Shown: positions 4,926-5,765 of the stretch, in pieces
Position numbering within the stretch: the stretch's first letter is position 1
Layout: each line of letters opens with the position of its first letter
Source of the DNA: UBA1731 sp964440985
GTDB taxonomy: Bacteria > Verrucomicrobiota > Kiritimatiellia > RFP12 > UBA1067
Assembly (NCBI GenBank): GCA_964440985.1
Contig: CAYTWE010000071.1
Span: 1-5,765 of the forward strand
Direction: 5' to 3'
DNA: 5,765 bases
Notes under the pieces: generated by a model
Databases searched by the model: none
What the model saw: only the letters and a program-made list of their open reading frames with translations
What the model was told of the DNA's origin: nothing
Program-made: the position numbers and the translations under genes

Positions 4926-5765
4926 GGCGTATCGCCGTTCAGTTCTGCCGAGAACTCGAACGCGGTGCTTTTGCCAAGCACAGGAAGCGGTGACGCAAGC
5001 TCACCCTCCTTGACGACAGTTCCGTCCTTCATCTTCTCGACTTTCCATTTCCGTCCGTTGGAGCAGACGAGACGCTCGTCAGCGCCTATCTCAACGGCAA
5101 ACGTGCAGATGGTCTTCTTCAGTCCAAAGAAGCGCTTGAACGTGAACGTGGGATTCTTCGCAGGCCCGTAGATGTCCATGGACAGCTTCGCCTTCTCGCC
5201 GGGACGCACCGGTATCGACTTCGGCGGCACAAGCCCCTTCGCCGGCGCATACTCGAACGGCATCACGCCCTCGTAGCGCATTGCGTACTTCATCTCAGGC
5301 GTGAGTTTGGCGGCGAACGCCGGGCGGCTCTTTCCGAACGCGAAGAGCGTAACTTCCGCGCGAACGGCAGATTCATCCTGTCCACCTACGAGGGCGACAT
5401 CGTTCTTCCCGGCCTTGAGGACGGGCTTCGCAGCGGCGGCGACACGCAGGAGCGCATCACCCTTGGCCGAATAGTGCGTCCAGTAGCCGCCGTCCAGTTC
5501 GGCATACTCGCCGGACGTCATCGCGAAGGGAATCGCAAACCTCTCGCCGTTGACGGAGACAGCCACATTCTCCGCCTTGGCCGGGACCATCTTGAGCGCC
5601 CGCACCTCACCGATCTCAACCGTTGCCTTTCCGTCCTTCGGGATGTCGTTCAGGTATGCGCTGAACGTGCCGAGATGCTCCGGATTCACCATGTCGCGGT
5701 ACACCGCCGCATAGCCGCCGTACGGCCAGCGGTACTCGCAGTGTCCGGCGGCGTCGCGTTCGCGC
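4892..5765 (-). CDS. Beta-rich protein of unknown function, C-terminal 290 residues (5' end beyond the right edge)
   Basis: The frame is open from the right window edge to the TAG at 4892-4894, so 290 residues of a longer protein are visible. An in-frame GTG at 5704 is unlikely to be the start: it has no ribosome site, and upstream codons continue in the same style (YRWPYGGYAAVYRDM). I do not recognise a named family. The sequence alternates short hydrophobic and charged runs typical of beta-sandwich domains. Examples are ATVEIGEVRALKMV (visible residues 47-60), VAVSVNGERFAIPF (67-80), SGEYAELDGGYWTHYSAKG (84-102), PVLKAGKNDVALVG (114-127) and RPGEKAKLSMDIYG (187-200). The end is SPLPVLGKSTAFEFSAEL (258-275) and VVDILKEY (282-289). 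It recalls accessory C-terminal modules of large carbohydrate-related proteins in Lentisphaerae-type genomes, but that is a weak impression. No catalytic motif or transmembrane segment is visible, and a signal peptide would lie outside the window. The gene ends 20 nt before murF ATG 4871 or overlaps murF by 34 nt. Confidence 0.75.
   Translation of the reverse strand, partial: RERDAAGHCEYRWPYGGYAAVYRDMVNPEHLGTFSAYLNDIPKDGKATVEIGEVRALKMVPAKAENVAVSVNGERFAIPFAMTSGEYAELDGGYWTHYSAKGDALLRVAAAAKPVLKAGKNDVALVGGQDESAVRAEVTLFAFGKSRPAFAAKLTPEMKYAMRYEGVMPFEYAPAKGLVPPKSIPVRPGEKAKLSMDIYGPAKNPTFTFKRFFGLKKTICTFAVEIGADERLVCSNGRKWKVEKMKDGTVVKEGELASPLPVLGKSTAFEFSAELNGDTPCVVDILKEYR

Noticed and set aside
4383..5171. 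Open frame of 262 codons on the plus strand across the start of murF and the end of the upstream gene
   Set aside because: It lies opposite clear murF coding sequence, spans a gene boundary and has no recognisable domain. It is a shadow of minus-strand codon bias.
5702..5704. GTG at 5704 as the start of the gene upstream of murF
   Set aside because: The frame stays open to the window edge, there is no ribosome site, and upstream codons continue the same aromatic/glycine-rich pattern. The true start is probably outside the window.
1..5765. Search for tRNA genes, CRISPR arrays, insertion sequences, attachment sites or toxin-antitoxin modules
   Set aside because: I saw no regularly spaced repeats, transposase motifs, terminal inverted repeats flanked by duplications, or tRNA-like sequence. 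Nearly all of the window is accounted for by six coding regions.

Overview
The window reads as a GC-rich bacterial chromosome segment made mostly of housekeeping genes. The protein style suggests the Planctomycetes-Verrucomicrobia-Chlamydiae group, perhaps a Kiritimatiellota- or Lentisphaerota-like lineage. That placement is an impression from the NusA N-terminus and the beta-rich protein at the right edge, not something tested here. The segment holds no tRNA, rRNA, CRISPR array, transposase or phage gene that I can see.

Left part (1-440): the first 85 codons of nusA run leftward out of the window. A 185-bp intergenic region separates nusA from purM, which runs rightward. Both promoters can be read in this gap. 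A near-consensus sigma-70-type promoter faces nusA, and a weaker one faces purM. They lie back to back, with three alternating ATTGC/GCAAT half-sites on the purM -35 element. A small hairpin sits in the nusA leader.

Middle part (441-2471): purM (AIR synthetase, purine synthesis) is followed after 6 nt by a UDP-glucuronate decarboxylase gene (uxs, UDP-xylose synthesis). The two are almost certainly co-transcribed, although their pathways are unrelated.

Right part (2482-5765, minus strand): the reading order is a beta-rich protein of unknown function (5' end outside the window), then murF, then murD. murF and murD overlap by 4 nt (ATGA) and supply the D-Ala-D-Ala and D-Glu additions to the UDP-MurNAc peptide, so the organism very probably makes peptidoglycan precursors. 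mraY, usually found between these genes in dcw clusters, is absent here. Both Mur ligases are shorter than usual, and both lost residues in the same part of the central ATPase domain. uxs and murD converge with only 10 nt between stop codons and no visible terminator.

I found no convincing new system. The points most worth checking are the shared trimming of MurD and MurF, the half-site cluster between the nusA and purM promoters, and the unidentified protein upstream of murF.
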